This document shows positions 42,491 to 52,872 of a DNA stretch of 64,000 nucleotides, piece after piece (the first letter of the stretch is position 1; every line of letters begins with the position of its first letter). This DNA comes from UBA2357 sp041678045 (GTDB lineage Bacteria > Pseudomonadota > Gammaproteobacteria > Burkholderiales > Rhodocyclaceae): positions 1-64,000 of the forward strand of contig JBAYOV010000001.1 in the NCBI GenBank assembly GCA_041678045.1. Direction: 5' to 3'. A model generated the notes under the pieces. The model did no database searches, was not told where the DNA came from, and was given only the letters and a program-made list of their open reading frames with translations. A program made the translations under genes and the position numbers.

Positions 42491-43933
42491 ATGAGCCGTG
42501 CCCTTGTCTGGTTTCGCCGCGACCTGCGCGATCATGATCACGCAGCACTGCATCAGGCGCTGAAGCGCTTCGATCAGGTGTGGTGTGCATTCGTGTTCGA
42601 CCGCGACATTCTGGAGGCCCTGCCGGCGCGCCATGATCGGCGCGTGGCCTTCATCCACGATGCTGTGCAGGGCCTGAACGAGGCCCTGCATGCGCGCTCA
42701 ATGGCGGCCGGAGGGCAGGGAAGTGGCCTGATCGTGCGCCATGGCCGGGCGATCGAGGAGATTGTGCAACTGGCCAGGGCGCTGGGGGTGGACGCCGTGC
42801 TGGCGAACCGTGACTACGAACCCGATGCCCGGGCCCGAGATGTGCAGGTTTCTGCAGCGTTGCAGGACATGGGCATCGTCTTTGAGTCATTCAAGGATCA
42901 GGTGATTTTCGAGTGCGATGAAATCCTGACCCGCACGGGCAAACCGTTCTCGGTGTTTACGCCTTACCGCAATGCCTGGCAGCGTGCATTGGAGCCTTCC
43001 CTGTTCGCGGCCCATGAGGTGGGGCCGCATGCTGCCAGGCTGGCGCCCCTGCCGGCGGGGGTGCGCTTGCCGTCGCTGGACGAACTGGGCTTCGAGGCAA
43101 GCGATCTGTGCGACATTGGCCTGCCGCTGGGCATGCAAGGGGGGCGGGCACTGTTCGAGGACTTCTGTGATCGCATGGATCGCTACAAGACTGCGCGCGA
43201 CTATCCGGCGGTGAAGGGCGTGTCCTATCTGTCGGTGCATCTGCGCTTCGGGACAGTTTCGGTGCGTGAGTTGGTCGGGCGAGCCTGGGCGCAAGGGGGG
43301 GCGGGGGCGGAAACCTGGCTGAGCGAGCTGGTCTGGCGTGAGTTCTACCAGATGATCCTGTGGCATCACCCGCAGGTGGTGACCCGAAACTTCCGGCCCG
43401 AGTTTGACCGGGTGCGCTGGGAAGACGACCCCGAGGCCTTTGCTGCCTGGTGCGAGGGGCGTACCGGCTATCCGTTGGTGGATGCGGCGATGCGTCAGCT
43501 GCATCACAGTGGCTACATGCACAACCGCCTGCGCATGGTGGTGGCGTCGTTCCTGACCAAAGACCTGGGCATTGACTGGCGTCTGGGCGAGCGCTATTTC
43601 GCCGCCCGGCTGAATGACTACGATCTGGCAGCCAACAACGGAGGCTGGCAGTGGGCGGCTTCCACCGGGTGTGATGCGCAGCCGTGGTTTCGCATCTTCA
43701 ACCCGGTGACGCAGTCGGAGCGCTTCGATCCGGAAGGGCGCTTCATCCGGCGTTACTTGCCCGAACTGGAACGCGTGCCGATGCGTTGCATCCATGCACC
43801 GTGGACGCTCACCCCGATCGAGCAGCAGGATCTGGGCGTGGTGATCGGGCGGGACTATCCCGCGCCGCTGGTCGATCATGCACTTGCCCGACAAAAGACA
43901 CTGGAGCGTTTCGCGGTTGTGAAGCAGGCGTAA
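42491..43933 (+). CDS. phr: Deoxyribodipyrimidine photolyase
   Basis: A class I CPD photolyase of 480 residues that uses light and FAD to split cyclobutane pyrimidine dimers. The N-terminal antenna domain starts ALVWFRRDLRDHDHAALHQA. The C-terminal FAD domain includes WLSELVWREFYQMIL, GYPLVDAAMRQLHHSGYMHN and the photolyase signature NNGGWQWAASTGCDAQPWFR (about 383-402). Its Trp-rich core is intact. It stands alone, divergent from algH and convergent with chpA. Confidence 0.96.
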   Translation: MSRALVWFRRDLRDHDHAALHQALKRFDQVWCAFVFDRDILEALPARHDRRVAFIHDAVQGLNEALHARSMAAGGQGSGLIVRHGRAIEEIVQLARALGVDAVLANRDYEPDARARDVQVSAALQDMGIVFESFKDQVIFECDEILTRTGKPFSVFTPYRNAWQRALEPSLFAAHEVGPHAARLAPLPAGVRLPSLDELGFEASDLCDIGLPLGMQGGRALFEDFCDRMDRYKTARDYPAVKGVSYLSVHLRFGTVSVRELVGRAWAQGGAGAETWLSELVWREFYQMILWHHPQVVTRNFRPEFDRVRWEDDPEAFAAWCEGRTGYPLVDAAMRQLHHSGYMHNRLRMVVASFLTKDLGIDWRLGERYFAARLNDYDLAANNGGWQWAASTGCDAQPWFRIFNPVTQSERFDPEGRFIRRYLPELERVPMRCIHAPWTLTPIEQQDLGVVIGRDYPAPLVDHALARQKTLERFAVVKQA

Positions 43934-43958
43934 CACACAAAGGCGTGACACAAAATGA

Positions 43959-44004
43959 CGCCCGGCCAGGATGCGCGCCTTGGGGGGCGCATCCTGGCCG
44001 GGCG
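43959..44004. terminator. Long hairpin between convergent phr and chpA
   Basis: An 18-bp perfect stem (left arm 43959-43976 starting CGCCCGGCC, right arm 43987-44004 ending GGCCGGGCG) around a 10-base loop. On the minus strand it is followed by TCATTTTG. It very likely ends both transcripts. Confidence 0.8.
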
Positions 44005-44026
44005 GGGACGCCGGGGGGGCCGACGC

Positions 44027-47000
44027 TCAGGCGGGGCTGGCTTCGGTCTGGGTGAAGGACTTCAGCAGACCGAGCAGTTCGTCTTCCTCGAAGGGTTTGC
44101 CAAGGTACTCGTTCGCGCCCAGCTTGAGGGCGTACTGGCGGTGCTTGTCGGCCAGGCGCGAGGTGATCATTACCACCGGAATGTCCCGGGTGCGATCGTC
44201 GGCACGGATGTTGCGCAGCAGGTCGAAACCGTCCATGCGCGGCATCTCGATGTCCGACAGGATCACGTCGGGCAGGGTTTCGATCAGCTTCTCGAGGGCG
44301 TCGGCGCCGTCCTTCGCCGTGGTCACCCGGTAGCCTTCGCGCTCGAGCAGGCGGCCGGTGATCTTGCGCACCGTCAACGAGTCGTCGACGATCATCACTG
44401 TCGGGATGCGGGGTTCCACCTGCGGGGCCGGCGCCTCTTGCGGCCTGCCCTGTGCGTCGAGCCGTGGTGCGCTGCGCATGCCCAGCGAGCGGCTGGCCAG
44501 TGCCACCGGGTTCAGGATCAGCACGATCTCGCCATCGCCCAGCACGGTAGCGCCGGTGATGCCGATGATGCGTACCAACTGCGGACCGGCGTTCTTCACG
44601 ACGATTTCCTGGTTACCTCGCAGGCTGTCCACATGCAGCGCCAGGGTCTGCGCACCGACCCGCAGCAGCAGCACCCAGTTGAAACGCTGCAATTCGGGCT
44701 GCGCTGCATGATCGCCAAGCAGTTGTGGCAGGTAGCGATAGCTGAAGTGCTCGCCGTTCCATTCGGTACCGCCTGCATCGCGCATGGCCTGCAGGGCGTC
44801 GGTCTTGAGCTCCATCACCTGGGCGACCATGCTGGACGGAATCGCATAGGTATGGTGGGTGCCGCGCACGAGCACGGCCTGCGTGACCGCCAGCGTGAGC
44901 GGCAGGTAGATCTGGAACTGAGTACCTTGCTGGGGACGTGACGACACGTCGAGACGGCCACCGACAGCTGCGGTTTCCGACTTCACCACGTCCATGCCCA
45001 CGCCACGGCCCGACACGGTGGACAGGCTTTCCGCTGTGGAGAAACCCGGCATGAAGATGAGATTGGTCAGGCGCTTGGTGTCGGCAATCTCGTCGTGACC
45101 GAGCAGGCCGCGCTCGCGGGCACGCGCTGCAATCGCGTCGAAATTGAGCCCCTTGCCGTCATCCACGAGGTTGATCAGGATTTCGTTGGCCTCATGGCTG
45201 ACCGTGAGCGTGATCTGTCCGATTTCGTCCTTGCCGGCGGCCCGCCGTTGCTCTGGTGACTCGATACCGTGCGCCACTGCATTGCGCAGCAGGTGTTCGA
45301 GCGGCGCGGTGATGCGGTCCAGCACGCTGCGGTCGACCTCGATGCGGCCTCCGCGCAGGTCGAGGTTGACCCGCTTGCCGAGGTCCTTGGCACTTTGCCG
45401 GACCACCCGGTAGAGGCGGTCGGCCAGGCTGTCGAAGGGCACCATGCGCACCTGCATCAGGGCCTGCTGCAGGTCGCGCGACATGCGTGCCTGACCATGC
45501 AGGGCCAGTTCCGCCCCGTCGAGGTTGCGCAGCAGGTTCTGCTGCACTGTGGTTACGTCGCCCACACTTTCCGCCATCAGGCGTGTGAGTTCCTGCAGGC
45601 GGGTGTAGCGGTCCATTTCCAGCGGGTCGAAGTCGGCGTGCTGGGAGCCCGCCTGTGCCATGCGCGACTGCATCTGCACTTCGGCCTGAATCTCGACCTC
45701 GCGCAACTGGTTGCGCAGGCGGATCACGTTTTCGGTCAGGTCCAGCATGGAGCGGCGCAGCGTGCGCAGTTCGCCTTCGATGCGGGTACGGGCGATGCCG
45801 ATTTCACCGGCTTCGTTCACGAAGCGGTCGACCAGGTCTGCGCGCACCTTGATGATGCCACTGCTGATCTCGCTTGCGCCGCCTTCGATGGCCACCGTGC
45901 CCGAGCCTGCGCCTTCCCCGCCCTGCGCTTCGCCCTGCGCCGCGTCTGGCTCGGGTTCGCCGGAGATGATGTGCTCCACCATCTGCTGGACATGATCCGC
46001 ACCGGTGATGACTTCGTCGATCAGGGCGCTGCGCGCCATGTCGCTGTTCAGGCCGGTATCAAGGCGCGTTTCAAGTTGGTGCACGAACTCGCCCAACGTC
46101 ATCGCACCGGTCATGCGCGCGCTGCCCTTCAGGGTGTGCAGCAGGCGTGCGGTGGATTTGGCGTGATCGGCGGAGTCCGGTTCGGCTTCCCAGTCGCGCA
46201 GCACGGTGTTGAGCTGCGAGATCAGGTCGCTGGCTTCCTCGATGAAGATGGGCAGAAGCTGCTCATCGATATCGTCATGCACCTGGGCTGCCGGTTCCGG
46301 GGCCGGTTCGTCGACCGGCACGGTGGCCTTCTCGGCGATGGGCGCGGGTTCGTCCGGCGCAGTTTCGCTTTCGACGGGCGCGAACGCTCCGGTGCCGGAG
46401 GCTTCGGCCTCGGACTGGACAAGGTCTTCGTGCGTGTCCGGCGCGTCGGTCACGGCTTGCCGTGTCTTGCTCAGGTCTTCCTGAGAGGCCTCCTCTGCAA
46501 GGTTCGGTGCGGCTTCGAGTGCTTCGTTTTCCAGGTCATCCATCGCACCCAGGTCGAGCGATACCGGGGGCGTGACCTCTTCCAGCATCTGGCCAAGCTG
46601 TTCCAGCGCCTGTTCGAACTCCGGCACATCCAGCGGCATGCTGAAGGAGACCACTTCGGCCAGCATGCCATCGAGCCGGTCGACCACGGCATCGAGCAGG
46701 TCGAGCTGGTCGTCGCGGGGCGGTACGGACTGCACGCGCAGGCGTTCGAACGCGTGCTCCAGCGCACGTCCCAGCTGATGCATGGGTTGCACACGGGCGG
46801 TGCCGGAAATGCCGGCAAAGGTGTGGGCGGCCCGTACTGCGGTTTCGGCCGGAACACGGGTGGGGTTGACCGCCAGCTGGTCGATTTCTTCCTTCAGGGT
46901 GCGGATGTGCTGGGCCGCTTCCCCGGTAAACAGTTCGAACAGCGCACGGGACAGCTCGACATCGCCAATCCGCACGGTTTCGCTGAAGTTCGGCGCGGCG

Positions 47001-50000
47001 AGGGGGGCCGGGGCCGGGGCAGGTTCCGCTGCCTGAGCGGCGAGTTCTGCTTGAGCTTCAGGCTCCTCCACGGCCTCGACCGGCGGCTCTGGCGTTTCGA
47101 CAGCTTCTTCGGCGGCTTCCTCGACAGCTTCTTCGGCGGCGGCCACAGGCTCGTCTGCAGGCGTGCTCATGCCTTCGGATATGTCGTCCAGGAGGGCTGG
47201 TGTCACTGGGAAGGGGCTGTCCGCAGTTCCGGCGTCAGTTGCCGTTTCCGTTTCGGCTTGCGTGTCCTCCTCAATCTCAATCCCAGTCTCAACCTCTGCT
47301 GTTGCCGCTGTCCAATCCTCCGCTTGCGCCTCGACCGCGCTTTCAGTCTCGGGTGCTTCCGGCTCAGCGGCGGCAAGATCGATGACTTCCGGTTCAGTGA
47401 AGGACGGGGTGTCGTCAACCGTGGGCAAGGTTTCAGCTGCTGCATCCACCGATAGCGCCTCGACCTCGACCTCGGTCGGTGCTTCCGCTTCGGGCATTTC
47501 GACGACAAGCGGTTCGGATGCAGGCCCTTCGTCGTGTGCTACCGCATCGGTCAGTACGTCATCGGACGCAGTGGGGGCGACCACGTCGGGCTCTGCGGTG
47601 GCTTCAGCCGTCTCTGCCCCTGTTCCTGTTTCCGTCTCCACTTCGATGGGCAGGGGGGCTTCCACGGCTTCATCGATTGCGGTGACTTCATCGATGGGTT
47701 CGGGCGTGATGGGCTCGACCCGGGCTTCAGCCGCTGCAGCTTCCGCAGCCAAGTCCTCGACAGGCTGCGCGGCGGGTGCGGAGCGTTCCGGCGCTGGCAT
47801 CTCGTCGGGGAGGGCTTCGCCAATGTCGTCAGCTGCTGCAGGGGCGCTGCTGTCCGTGTCGGCAAAGATGTCGTCGAAGCTTTCGTCCAGATCGATGATC
47901 GGATCGATGTCCAGCGAATCGGGTTCGGTGCTGACCAGTTTGTTCTGGTCAGGATTGTTGAAACCTTCGCTACCCAGCCGGTCGAGATCGACCAGCACGG
48001 TCTGGTTCAGCATGGAAGGAGGGGCTTCCAGGCTGGGGTCGAACATCCGCATGTCGCCGAGGTTGGTTTCCAGGGCGAGTTCGTACAGATCGCTGGACTC
48101 GGTGAAGTGAGGGTCCTCGATCTGCATGTCGGCCGGCATGACGGGTTCGTCAGGCGCCGGGGCCGATGCCTGTGCCAGCTCGGCGCTGGGTTCGAGCGCA
48201 GCGCTGATGTCTTCGTCGAGGGTTTCCTCTTCAACGGACGCGTGTTCAATGGATGCGTCTTCAGCAACATCGTCTTCGGGCGAGACGGTGGGCTCAGGGG
48301 CTGTTTCGGCCTCGGCCGTGCCGCGCTCGCGCAGGGCTTCCGCGCGTTCGACCAGTGCAGCGGAGGGGTGGTCAAGCGAACCGCCTCCCTCGATCTGGGC
48401 GACCCATTCGGTGAACAGTGTGTCTGCCTGCTCCAGGAAGCTCAACAAGGTATTGTCGGGCTGCCATTCCATCTGCAGCCAGCGGTTGAGTGTCTGCTCC
48501 ACGGCCCAGGCCACTTCGCCCAGCGCCAGCAGGCCCACCATGCGGCCGCTGCCCTTGAGGGTGTGAAAGGCGCGACGAACGGAGGTGAGAGCCTCCTGGT
48601 CGTCATGTGCCTTGCGCAGCACGCCAAGCTGTTCGCTGATGTTGCCGAGTACGTCGTGCGCTTCTTCAATGAAGATTTCCAGCAGTTCGGCGTCGACTTC
48701 CTGCTGGGCAGATCCGGCCGGTTCAGCCGCAACCGGTGCAGCCTGGGCGACCGGTTCTGCCGGTGTGGCGGCTGGCGCGGGTGGGCTGTCGCGGGAGACG
48801 ACAGGCTCGGGGGCTTTGACCGTCTCGGGTTCGGCGGGCGCCACGGGCTGTTGTGCTGCGCTGGGGGGCGGCTCGGCTGCAGCGGGTGCGGAGGCTGCAG
48901 TTGCCTGCGCCTTGGCCGTCTTTGCGGTGGGTTCGACGTGTTCGTGTTCCTCGTCGGAGACAAAGGCATTCGCCTCACGGGCGGCCGCCTGGCGGGCACG
49001 GGCCGCGTCCGGATCGAGGAAGGTTTCCAGGCTTGCCGGGCCGTGTTGCAGGGCCTGGACGTAGAAACCCAGAGCCGACAACTGTTTGGCGAGCGTCTCG
49101 AACACTGCATCGTCAGGCGTGTCGTTGCCGCTGGCCAGACCGCTGACCGTGCCGGCGACCTCATGGATCAGAGCGGTGGCCTGCTCATCGCCAATCAGGA
49201 ACAGTGCGCCTTCGATCTGCTTGAGTGGCCCTGCCAGGGTGGCGAGAGGGGCACGCTTGTTCTGGTTACGGAAAAAGTCGTCCAAGCGTTGTTCGATTTG
49301 CGCCAGGCTGGACAGAATTTCCCGGCCTACCTGACCAATCGCTTCGCGCTCCTCGCCCCGGCGCGCAGTGCGCACGGTGGCCGACTGATCGGCTCTGGGC
49401 AGAGTTTCGCCACGCGTCAGCTTGGCCAGACGGTCGAGCGTGTCCGCAACCTGGGTGCTGAAACCGGCTTCGGGTCCACCCTCGCTCAGTGCGGCTTCAA
49501 CCAGCAACTGCGCAGAGGCAACTTCGATGGCGACGATTTCATTGAAGGCGTTCGGGGCCTTGCGCAGCCATTGGGAAAAGGCATCCAGCCCCTTGAGCAA
49601 GCGGTTGAGTGCAGGGCGGCGCAGCTTCACGGCCTGCTGGGCGAGCTTGCCCTGCTGGGCCTGGAACACAGCCAGGGCGGTGGTCTTGCCGGAGCTGAAT
49701 TCGTCCCATGCGCGCTTGCTGCCGGCCAGTTCAGTGCGCAGCGACTGCAGCAGCGGAGCCAGCGGTACTTCGGAAACGGCGGCACCTTCTTCGGGCAACA
49801 GGGTGTCGAGCTTCCAGGTTTCGCGCACATTGCGTTGCAAGGGGGTGCGGACAGGCGCCTGGGATACGAAGTACAGGACTTCGCGCAACACCCGCTCGGG
49901 CAATCCGGCAGTGCCGGTATCGCGGCGCAGCTCGCGGTCGAGCGAGGAGCACAGGCGCTTCAGGTCGGGCGAGGCCGGCAAGTCGCCACTGGCGAGGGCT

Positions 50001-50653
50001 TCGAACAGGGCCTGGGCTGCCCACCAGAAAGTGGCCGCAGCCGGGCGGTCCTGGATGGCCTCTGCTGCGCGCACTGCAGACAGCATCTCGCGTGCGCCAC
50101 CCTTCAGATCGGCACCACGCAGCACCTTCAGCAGGCCACGTTGATATACCGTACGCAGTTGCCGGGTGTGCTGCTCCAGCCGGGCTGGATCGACGTTGGT
50201 CGCGGGACGGTTGCGACGCGCCGGGCGCAGGCTGGTGTCCGGATAGAACAGTTCGGCGGGCGAGGGCGGTGGCAAGCCTCTGGCTTCGGCAATCTGCGTG
50301 TACAGGGACATCAGCCGCAGTGGCTGATCGGGGGTGCCATGCACCAGCTCTTCCAGGTAGTTGCCGGTAGCGGCCAGCGCACGGCGGCACATGCCTACTG
50401 TAGGCGCATCTGCCTGCCGTTCGCCGCGTGCCATCGTGCCAAGCAACTGCTCAAGCGCGTTGGCAAACTGGGTGACGCCATCCAGGCCAACGATGGACAA
50501 CGCCCCGCAGGCCTGATGCAGATGGGTCTGGGCGAACTGGATGTTTCCGCCTGTGGGGCTGGCAAGTGCTTCTGTCGCCTTCGACAGGGCAAGGTCTATC
50601 TCACTCTTGACCCAGGTCAGCGGCCCGAGGTCCAGTTCCATAACGTCCGACAT
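44027..50653 (-). CDS. chpA: Chemosensory hybrid histidine kinase ChpA
   Basis: The CheA-like kinase of the Chp pathway that controls twitching and pilus-linked cAMP signalling, 2208 residues. From the N-terminus: an Hpt-like domain without a functional His site (near 45, HQACGALSIVG), further degenerate helical domains, a full Hpt (FHTLKGSGRMVG, about 695), a long acidic Ala/Glu/Pro-rich linker (about 780-1220), an altered Hpt (AHTFAGISG, about 1277) and a full Hpt (LHTLKGSARMTG, about 1505). Then the CheA ATPase (N-box HLLRNAVAHGIES about 1785; GRGVGMDVVK), CheW domain and C-terminal receiver (phospho-Asp about 2132, VILSDIEMPRMDG). The start at 50653 (MSDVMELDLG) is normal for the family. 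It ends the pil-chp operon. Confidence 0.93.
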   Translation of the reverse strand: MSDVMELDLGPLTWVKSEIDLALSKATEALASPTGGNIQFAQTHLHQACGALSIVGLDGVTQFANALEQLLGTMARGERQADAPTVGMCRRALAATGNYLEELVHGTPDQPLRLMSLYTQIAEARGLPPPSPAELFYPDTSLRPARRNRPATNVDPARLEQHTRQLRTVYQRGLLKVLRGADLKGGAREMLSAVRAAEAIQDRPAAATFWWAAQALFEALASGDLPASPDLKRLCSSLDRELRRDTGTAGLPERVLREVLYFVSQAPVRTPLQRNVRETWKLDTLLPEEGAAVSEVPLAPLLQSLRTELAGSKRAWDEFSSGKTTALAVFQAQQGKLAQQAVKLRRPALNRLLKGLDAFSQWLRKAPNAFNEIVAIEVASAQLLVEAALSEGGPEAGFSTQVADTLDRLAKLTRGETLPRADQSATVRTARRGEEREAIGQVGREILSSLAQIEQRLDDFFRNQNKRAPLATLAGPLKQIEGALFLIGDEQATALIHEVAGTVSGLASGNDTPDDAVFETLAKQLSALGFYVQALQHGPASLETFLDPDAARARQAAAREANAFVSDEEHEHVEPTAKTAKAQATAASAPAAAEPPPSAAQQPVAPAEPETVKAPEPVVSRDSPPAPAATPAEPVAQAAPVAAEPAGSAQQEVDAELLEIFIEEAHDVLGNISEQLGVLRKAHDDQEALTSVRRAFHTLKGSGRMVGLLALGEVAWAVEQTLNRWLQMEWQPDNTLLSFLEQADTLFTEWVAQIEGGGSLDHPSAALVERAEALRERGTAEAETAPEPTVSPEDDVAEDASIEHASVEEETLDEDISAALEPSAELAQASAPAPDEPVMPADMQIEDPHFTESSDLYELALETNLGDMRMFDPSLEAPPSMLNQTVLVDLDRLGSEGFNNPDQNKLVSTEPDSLDIDPIIDLDESFDDIFADTDSSAPAAADDIGEALPDEMPAPERSAPAAQPVEDLAAEAAAAEARVEPITPEPIDEVTAIDEAVEAPLPIEVETETGTGAETAEATAEPDVVAPTASDDVLTDAVAHDEGPASEPLVVEMPEAEAPTEVEVEALSVDAAAETLPTVDDTPSFTEPEVIDLAAAEPEAPETESAVEAQAEDWTAATAEVETGIEIEEDTQAETETATDAGTADSPFPVTPALLDDISEGMSTPADEPVAAAEEAVEEAAEEAVETPEPPVEAVEEPEAQAELAAQAAEPAPAPAPLAAPNFSETVRIGDVELSRALFELFTGEAAQHIRTLKEEIDQLAVNPTRVPAETAVRAAHTFAGISGTARVQPMHQLGRALEHAFERLRVQSVPPRDDQLDLLDAVVDRLDGMLAEVVSFSMPLDVPEFEQALEQLGQMLEEVTPPVSLDLGAMDDLENEALEAAPNLAEEASQEDLSKTRQAVTDAPDTHEDLVQSEAEASGTGAFAPVESETAPDEPAPIAEKATVPVDEPAPEPAAQVHDDIDEQLLPIFIEEASDLISQLNTVLRDWEAEPDSADHAKSTARLLHTLKGSARMTGAMTLGEFVHQLETRLDTGLNSDMARSALIDEVITGADHVQQMVEHIISGEPEPDAAQGEAQGGEGAGSGTVAIEGGASEISSGIIKVRADLVDRFVNEAGEIGIARTRIEGELRTLRRSMLDLTENVIRLRNQLREVEIQAEVQMQSRMAQAGSQHADFDPLEMDRYTRLQELTRLMAESVGDVTTVQQNLLRNLDGAELALHGQARMSRDLQQALMQVRMVPFDSLADRLYRVVRQSAKDLGKRVNLDLRGGRIEVDRSVLDRITAPLEHLLRNAVAHGIESPEQRRAAGKDEIGQITLTVSHEANEILINLVDDGKGLNFDAIAARARERGLLGHDEIADTKRLTNLIFMPGFSTAESLSTVSGRGVGMDVVKSETAAVGGRLDVSSRPQQGTQFQIYLPLTLAVTQAVLVRGTHHTYAIPSSMVAQVMELKTDALQAMRDAGGTEWNGEHFSYRYLPQLLGDHAAQPELQRFNWVLLLRVGAQTLALHVDSLRGNQEIVVKNAGPQLVRIIGITGATVLGDGEIVLILNPVALASRSLGMRSAPRLDAQGRPQEAPAPQVEPRIPTVMIVDDSLTVRKITGRLLEREGYRVTTAKDGADALEKLIETLPDVILSDIEMPRMDGFDLLRNIRADDRTRDIPVVMITSRLADKHRQYALKLGANEYLGKPFEEDELLGLLKSFTQTEASPA

Positions 50654-50681
50654 GTATGAGTCCTCTCGGCGATCCCTCTGG

Positions 50682-52805
50682 TCAGACTCTGAAGCCCGAT
50701 ACCGAGCCCTTGAGTTCGACGGCCAGATCCGCGAGCTGTCCAATCGACACTGCAGTCTGCTGCGTACCGCGCGTGGTCTGCTCGGTAATGGCCAGAATGT
50801 CCTTCATGGTTTCGGCCACGCGCACTGCTGCTGCAGCCTGTTTCTGGGTGTCGGTGGAAAGTTGTTCGATGAATCGTGCGGTTTCGGTGGTCACCTCGCC
50901 GATCTCGGCCAGGGCCTGACCGGCCGCGTCGGAAAGCTGGGCGCCTTCCACCACGTCGCGCGTGGCGGTTTCCATGGCGCCCACGGCGTCCTTGGTGTCG
51001 GTCTGAATGGTTTTCACAATGGCCGCGATTTGCTTGGTGGCCTCGGCGGAGCGTTCCGCGAGGCGCTGCACTTCTTCCGCAACCACGGTAAAGCCGCGTC
51101 CCGCTTCGCCAGCCGAGGCGGCCTGAATGGCGGCGTTGAGCGCCAGCACGTTGGTTTGCTCGGTAATGTCCGAGATCAGCTCCACGATTTCACCGATCTC
51201 CTGCGAAGATTCACCCAGACGCTTGATACGCTTGGAGGTTTCTTGAATCTGGTTGCGAATTTCGTTCATGCCCTTGATCGAGTTTTCCACTGCGCTCGCA
51301 CCCTTCTGCGTGGATTCGAGCGAGCGGCGGGCCACGATGGCGGACTTGCGGGCACGTTCGGAAGAGTGGGTCATCGACTGGGCCATGCCCTGAATGGTGT
51401 TTCCAGCCTCTTCGATCTCGCGGGTCTGGCGTTCGGTGGCGTCCAGCAATTCGTTGGAAATCTTTTGTGCGGACTCGGTCGCAGCGGTCACCCGGGTGGC
51501 CGCGTCGTTGATTCGCCGCACCAGCACGGAGAGTTCTTCAATCGTGTAGTTCACCGTATCCGCAATCGCGCCGGTGATGTCTTCCGACACGGTGGCGCGC
51601 ACGGTAAGGTCACCGTCTGCAAGGTCGCCCATTTCGTTCATCAGGCGCAGAATCGCCTGCTGTGACATGTTCCGCTCGCCTTCTGCGGCCTGGCGCTGTT
51701 CTTCCGCCTCGGTCCGCCGGCCCACCAGGTCGGTGTTGTAGGCCTTGGCGATCATCATCAGCACCACCAGGCTGAGCGCGCCGGACAGCAGGGCACCGAG
51801 TACGGTCAGGTTGAGGCCGCGAAAGGCTTCGTCATACACTTTCGACAGGGCCTGAGTCTTTTGCAGCAGGTCGCCCGCGTCGCGGAAAATGCGCGAACCG
51901 GCCTGCTTGGCCTGAACCAGCTGCTGCATGTTCGACAGAATGCTGGCCACCGCATCCATGGTGCCTTGCGATTCGGAAACGAGTTGCTGCAGGCGTTCGC
52001 GGGTGTCGATGTCGGAAGGCATGCGCTGCAGGCGACCGATCAGGTCGCCGAAGGTGCTTGCGTCCTTGCCGAGCAGGAAGGCTACTTCCGGGTCGATGGC
52101 CGATGCCACGCGCAGGGCATTGGCGTTTTTCGCGATGCGCTGGGTGAGCATCACGGCGGCGTTGGCCGTGGCGATGTCTCCGGTCTGGCTGCCGTCCTGA
52201 AGCTTGAGTGCGGCCACCTCCTCGCTGAGGTCCAGCAGCAGGGCGTTGCGTGAGTTGATGGTAGCCACGGCGGTATCGAGTACCGACAGGTTGTCCGACT
52301 GTGACAGCAACTGGGTGGCGTCCTGGCGTGTTTGCTCCCAACTCTCGCGCAGGGCCTGCAGGGCCTGATTTGCAACAGCGGGGCTGGGCGGCACACTTGC
52401 ATTGTTGATCGTACCGCCGGAGTTGAGTGCGGAAATCAGCGATTCGAAACGGTCGCTTGCGGTGCGCAACTCGTCCACCGATGGCTTGTCGCCCTGCAGC
52501 GCGAGTTGTGCGGATTTGGCAATTTGCTGGGAGAGCATCTGCAGCTCACCGGCCGCCGACACGTACAGGGTTGCGTTCGTCGATTGCCTGTTCTGGTAGA
52601 TCAGAAGGGCCACGGTCGCCACGAGCAACAGCGCAAACATCACGCCCAGTGCCTTGAGGTTGGCCGTGCCGGCCGCTCCGGTGGGGGCGCCCTTGTCTGC
52701 GGCGGGCGGTACCGGTTTTGTCAGGCTGCTGGTATCCATGATGGTCGTGTCGTTCGCTGTTTCAGGGTTGGCTTTCTTCCCGAGACGGGGAAACTTCAGT
52801 TGCAT
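50682..52805 (-). CDS. pilJ: Type IV pilus methyl-accepting chemotaxis protein PilJ
   Basis: The membrane receptor of the Chp system, 707 residues. It has a first membrane segment (about 50-68), a periplasmic four-helix PilJ domain, a second segment (about 335-355), a HAMP domain and the cytoplasmic signalling hairpin whose tip reads EQTNVLALNAAIQAASAGEAG (split; positions about 545-565). Many Gln/Glu pairs mark adaptation-like sites, although no cheR or cheB homologue lies in the operon. It feeds into the CheW protein PilI and the kinase ChpA. Confidence 0.95.
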   Translation of the reverse strand: MQLKFPRLGKKANPETANDTTIMDTSSLTKPVPPAADKGAPTGAAGTANLKALGVMFALLLVATVALLIYQNRQSTNATLYVSAAGELQMLSQQIAKSAQLALQGDKPSVDELRTASDRFESLISALNSGGTINNASVPPSPAVANQALQALRESWEQTRQDATQLLSQSDNLSVLDTAVATINSRNALLLDLSEEVAALKLQDGSQTGDIATANAAVMLTQRIAKNANALRVASAIDPEVAFLLGKDASTFGDLIGRLQRMPSDIDTRERLQQLVSESQGTMDAVASILSNMQQLVQAKQAGSRIFRDAGDLLQKTQALSKVYDEAFRGLNLTVLGALLSGALSLVVLMMIAKAYNTDLVGRRTEAEEQRQAAEGERNMSQQAILRLMNEMGDLADGDLTVRATVSEDITGAIADTVNYTIEELSVLVRRINDAATRVTAATESAQKISNELLDATERQTREIEEAGNTIQGMAQSMTHSSERARKSAIVARRSLESTQKGASAVENSIKGMNEIRNQIQETSKRIKRLGESSQEIGEIVELISDITEQTNVLALNAAIQAASAGEAGRGFTVVAEEVQRLAERSAEATKQIAAIVKTIQTDTKDAVGAMETATRDVVEGAQLSDAAGQALAEIGEVTTETARFIEQLSTDTQKQAAAAVRVAETMKDILAITEQTTRGTQQTAVSIGQLADLAVELKGSVSGFRV

Positions 52806-52872
52806 GTCGCGTACTCCACCGCTGCGCTGTTTTCGTTGTTTGGATGAACCGGTTCAGTATTTGTTGCTGAAG

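Noticed and set aside
45269..50659. Very long plus-strand frames opposite chpA (728 and 1041 codons)
   Set aside because: High GC and codon bias of chpA leave the reverse strand without stops. The translations are low-complexity and resemble no known protein.
44027..50743. Start of chpA at 50743
   Set aside because: The extra 30 residues overlap pilJ and are not family-like; MSDVMELDLG at 50653 is the normal ChpA start.
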